The translations under genes were made by a program, and so were the position numbers. Of a stretch of DNA of 64,000 bases, positions 62,199 to 64,000 are shown piece by piece (positions within the stretch are counted from its first letter, which is position 1; every line of letters starts with the position of its first letter). Below the pieces are notes generated by a model, which worked only from the letters and a program-made list of their open reading frames with translations, did not search any database and was not told the origin of the DNA. This DNA comes from Algibacter amylolyticus (lineage in GTDB: Bacteria > Bacteroidota > Bacteroidia > Flavobacteriales > Flavobacteriaceae): assembly GCF_014202225.1 (NCBI RefSeq), contig NZ_JACHGE010000004.1, positions 186,001 to 250,000 on the forward strand, in the 5' to 3' direction.

Positions 62199-62253
62199 AG
62201 GCTTAGTGTAGTACAATTTTTTTCAGTGAAAAATTCTATACTACACTAAGCCT
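62199..62253. terminator. Long hairpin between the aldehyde dehydrogenase and azurin genes
   Basis: Fifteen-base perfect arms AGGCTTAGTGTAGTA / TACTACACTAAGCCT with an inner AATTTTT/AAAAATT stem. It follows the aldehyde dehydrogenase gene by 26 bases on the minus strand and probably terminates it, although the U-run after it is weak. It also overlaps the region where the azurin -33 would lie. Confidence 0.6.
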
Positions 62254-62278
62254 AAAAATAAAAAGAATGCTTTAAAAA

Positions 62279-63871
62279 TTATAAAATATAATCGGTGCTA
62301 ATAAAATTAGATGTCTTCTTATCTAATAATTCATTTAAAATAGCATTATTATAAGGATTGTCTTTTGATGCTACAAAGGTTCTTATAGAAAACGAACGTA
62401 AAGCATCATGCACACTTAAAGTACCAAACGCAGAATCTTTTCGTCCTGTAAATGGATAAACATCTGGACCACGTTGGCAAGAGCTATTTAAATTAACACG
62501 ACACACAAGGTTTACCAATGTATCAATTAGCGGTGATAAGGTTGTAATATTTTTACCAAACAAGCTTACTTGCTGACCATAATCTGATTCGGCCATATCA
62601 TCTAAAGGCTCCTCGATATCCGAGAATGAAACCACAGGTACAACGGGTCCGAATTGCTCCTCTCTAAACACACGCATATCTTTAGTAACCGGATATAAAA
62701 CCGCAGGAAATATAAAATTCTCTGATGTTTCACCACCTTTTTTATTAATTACTTTAGCGCCTTTTTCTACAGCATCATCAATTAACTCTTGAATGTAAGC
62801 TGGCTTATCGGTTTCTGGAAGAGGCGTTAATTTAACACCAGATTCCCATGGGTTCCCAAACTTTAATTGATCTACTTTAAAAGCAAAACGTCTGTTAAAC
62901 TCTTCTACTACAGATTCGTGAACATATAATACTTTTAATGCTGTACAACGTTGCCCGTTAAAAGACAAAGTTCCTGCGATACACTCTTCAACAGCCAAAT
63001 CTAAATCGGCATCAGGTAAAACAATAGCAGGGTTTTTAGCTTCCAATCCTAAAACCATTCTAAGTCTATTTCCTTTAGGATGCTGAGATTGTAGAGCGTT
63101 TGCTGAAGCACTGTTACCTATTAAAGCCAATACATCTATTTTCCCCGATTGCATGATTGGAGTTGCCAATACGCGACCACGACCGTAAACAATATTTACA
63201 ACGCCTTCTGGGAAACTTTTTTGAAATGCTTCAAGCAAAGGAGATATTAATAAAACTCCCAGTTTAGCAGGCTTAAAAATAACAGGATTTCCCATTATAA
63301 GTGCCGGAATTAACAAGGTAAAGGTTTCGTTTAAAGGATAATTGTAAGGTCCTAAACACAATACAACACCTAATGGACCACGACGAATATGAGCGTAAAC
63401 TCCGGAGTTTTTCTCAAATTTAGCTGAATCTCTATCTATTTGCTTATAAGCTTCGATAGTATCATAAATATAATCGACCGTTCTATCAAACTCTTTTTCT
63501 GAATCTGGTAAATTTTTACCAATTTCCCACATTAATAATTTTACAACTTCTTCACGCTTGGTTTTCATTTCTTCAACAAAACTCTCCATACACGCAATTC
63601 TGTCGGCTACTTTCATGGTTGGCCATAAACCTTTACCATTATCGTAAGCTCGGGTTGCAGAATCAAGAACCTCTAAAGCTTCTTTTTCGCCTAACTGCGG
63701 AATAGTTCCTAAAAGGGTTTGCTTGTAATCGCTAGTTGACGAGATGGTTGAGTAAACCTCTGCCGTATCGCCTTCCCAATGTTTTAATTCGCCATCGGAC
63801 AAGTACGTTGACTGATGCAAAAGGGATTCAATTTTATAAGCCTCTGGAATGTCTTTAAAAGGATGCTTCAT
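62279..63871 (-). CDS. gapN: NADP-dependent glyceraldehyde-3-phosphate dehydrogenase (GapN-type aldehyde dehydrogenase)
   Basis: 530 residues, aldehyde-dehydrogenase fold. The catalytic Cys is in [12 protein letters not shown] (near 309) and the general base Glu in [13 protein letters not shown] (near 274). [25 protein letters not shown] (about 174-198) is the NAD(P) region, and [33 protein letters not shown] (about 468-500) resembles the GapN group, which oxidises glyceraldehyde 3-phosphate to 3-phosphoglycerate with NADP. It lies alone with its own terminator, so it is probably a separate unit. Confidence 0.85.
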   Translation of the reverse strand: MKHPFKDIPEAYKIESLLHQSTYLSDGELKHWEGDTAEVYSTISSTSDYKQTLLGTIPQLGEKEALEVLDSATRAYDNGKGLWPTMKVADRIACMESFVEEMKTKREEVVKLLMWEIGKNLPDSEKEFDRTVDYIYDTIEAYKQIDRDSAKFEKNSGVYAHIRRGPLGVVLCLGPYNYPLNETFTLLIPALIMGNPVIFKPAKLGVLLISPLLEAFQKSFPEGVVNIVYGRGRVLATPIMQSGKIDVLALIGNSASANALQSQHPKGNRLRMVLGLEAKNPAIVLPDADLDLAVEECIAGTLSFNGQRCTALKVLYVHESVVEEFNRRFAFKVDQLKFGNPWESGVKLTPLPETDKPAYIQELIDDAVEKGAKVINKKGGETSENFIFPAVLYPVTKDMRVFREEQFGPVVPVVSFSDIEEPLDDMAESDYGQQVSLFGKNITTLSPLIDTLVNLVCRVNLNSSCQRGPDVYPFTGRKDSAFGTLSVHDALRSFSIRTFVASKDNPYNNAILNELLDKKTSNFISTDYIL

Positions 63872-64000
63872 AACTCTTTTTGTTTTTTAAAGCCTCAAAA
63901 AACATAAGTTTTAAGACTTCACTTTAGTTAATTTGTTTACACCCAAAATAACTAAATTTTACTTACAATGATACCCTGAAATTCAAATAAACAGTAAAAA

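Overview
The window looks like the chromosome of a member of the Flavobacteriaceae (Bacteroidota), probably marine. The DNA is AT-rich. Candidate promoters fit the Bacteroidota pattern (TTG, about 19-20 bases, TAnnTTTG), and leaders are A-rich with no obvious Shine-Dalgarno sequences. Secreted proteins carry short Bacteroidota signal peptides or lipobox cysteines, and the window has a TonB-dependent receptor with a carboxypeptidase-like N-terminal domain, a PL7 alginate lyase with a BACON domain, and a split methionine synthase. No tRNA, rRNA, CRISPR array, prophage or transposase gene was seen.

Layout. (1) 1-6.5 kb: a partial outer-membrane acyloxyacyl hydrolase, then a methionine operon (metH homocysteine part, ABM protein, four-helix-bundle protein, metH pterin/B12 part, a small hypothetical, metF) behind a SAM-I riboswitch. 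(2) 6.9-17.2 kb: cysteine and assimilatory sulfate reduction genes (cysM, cysE, a ferredoxin/flavodoxin-reductase-like flavoprotein, two siroheme genes, a HEPN-fused sulfite reductase, cysN, cysD, cysH, DUF2061) beside an Rrf2 regulator. (3) 17.2-25.1 kb: a PL7 alginate lyase, then metZ, a metX-thrA triple fusion and metY behind a second SAM-I riboswitch. (4) 25.3-31.6 kb: an unknown helical-repeat protein, leuA-leuB on the plus strand, an esterase and an SBF-type transporter. (5) 31.7-45.0 kb: one long arginine/proline operon, read GNAT-argG-argC-proC-argD-unknown-proA-proB-argF'-phosphotransferase-argB-argE-argH, preceded by a promoter and a structured leader RNA of about 200 nt. (6) 45.1-52.0 kb: an AraC regulator, MFS transporter, Gfo/Idh oxidoreductase, sugar isomerase, DUF1080 and ThuA, resembling a 3-keto-glycoside pathway. 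(7) 52.2-62.1 kb: a TonB receptor, a DUF1080/PA14-like lipoprotein, a beta-propeller-cupredoxin protein, a propeller-HEAT-cytochrome c lipoprotein and an azurin, which together suggest a periplasmic sugar-oxidising redox chain. (8) 62.3-63.9 kb: a GapN-type aldehyde dehydrogenase.

The sulfur genes connect. Sulfate is activated (CysDN) and reduced (CysH, sulfite reductase with siroheme made by the two adjacent genes). Sulfide is fixed into cysteine (CysE/CysM) or homocysteine (MetX-ThrA, MetY/MetZ), which MetH and MetF convert to methionine.

The intergenic spaces hold several families of palindromic repeats. Seven copies of an ~85-125 bp element have complementary termini that covary between copies. 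The features most worth a second look are the arginine-operon leader (with a possible Arg-codon leader peptide and mutually exclusive hairpins), these covarying repeats, the first-position GNAT as a candidate for the missing N-acylglutamate synthase, and the sugar-oxidation cluster. All calls come from reading the sequence. No database search was run.
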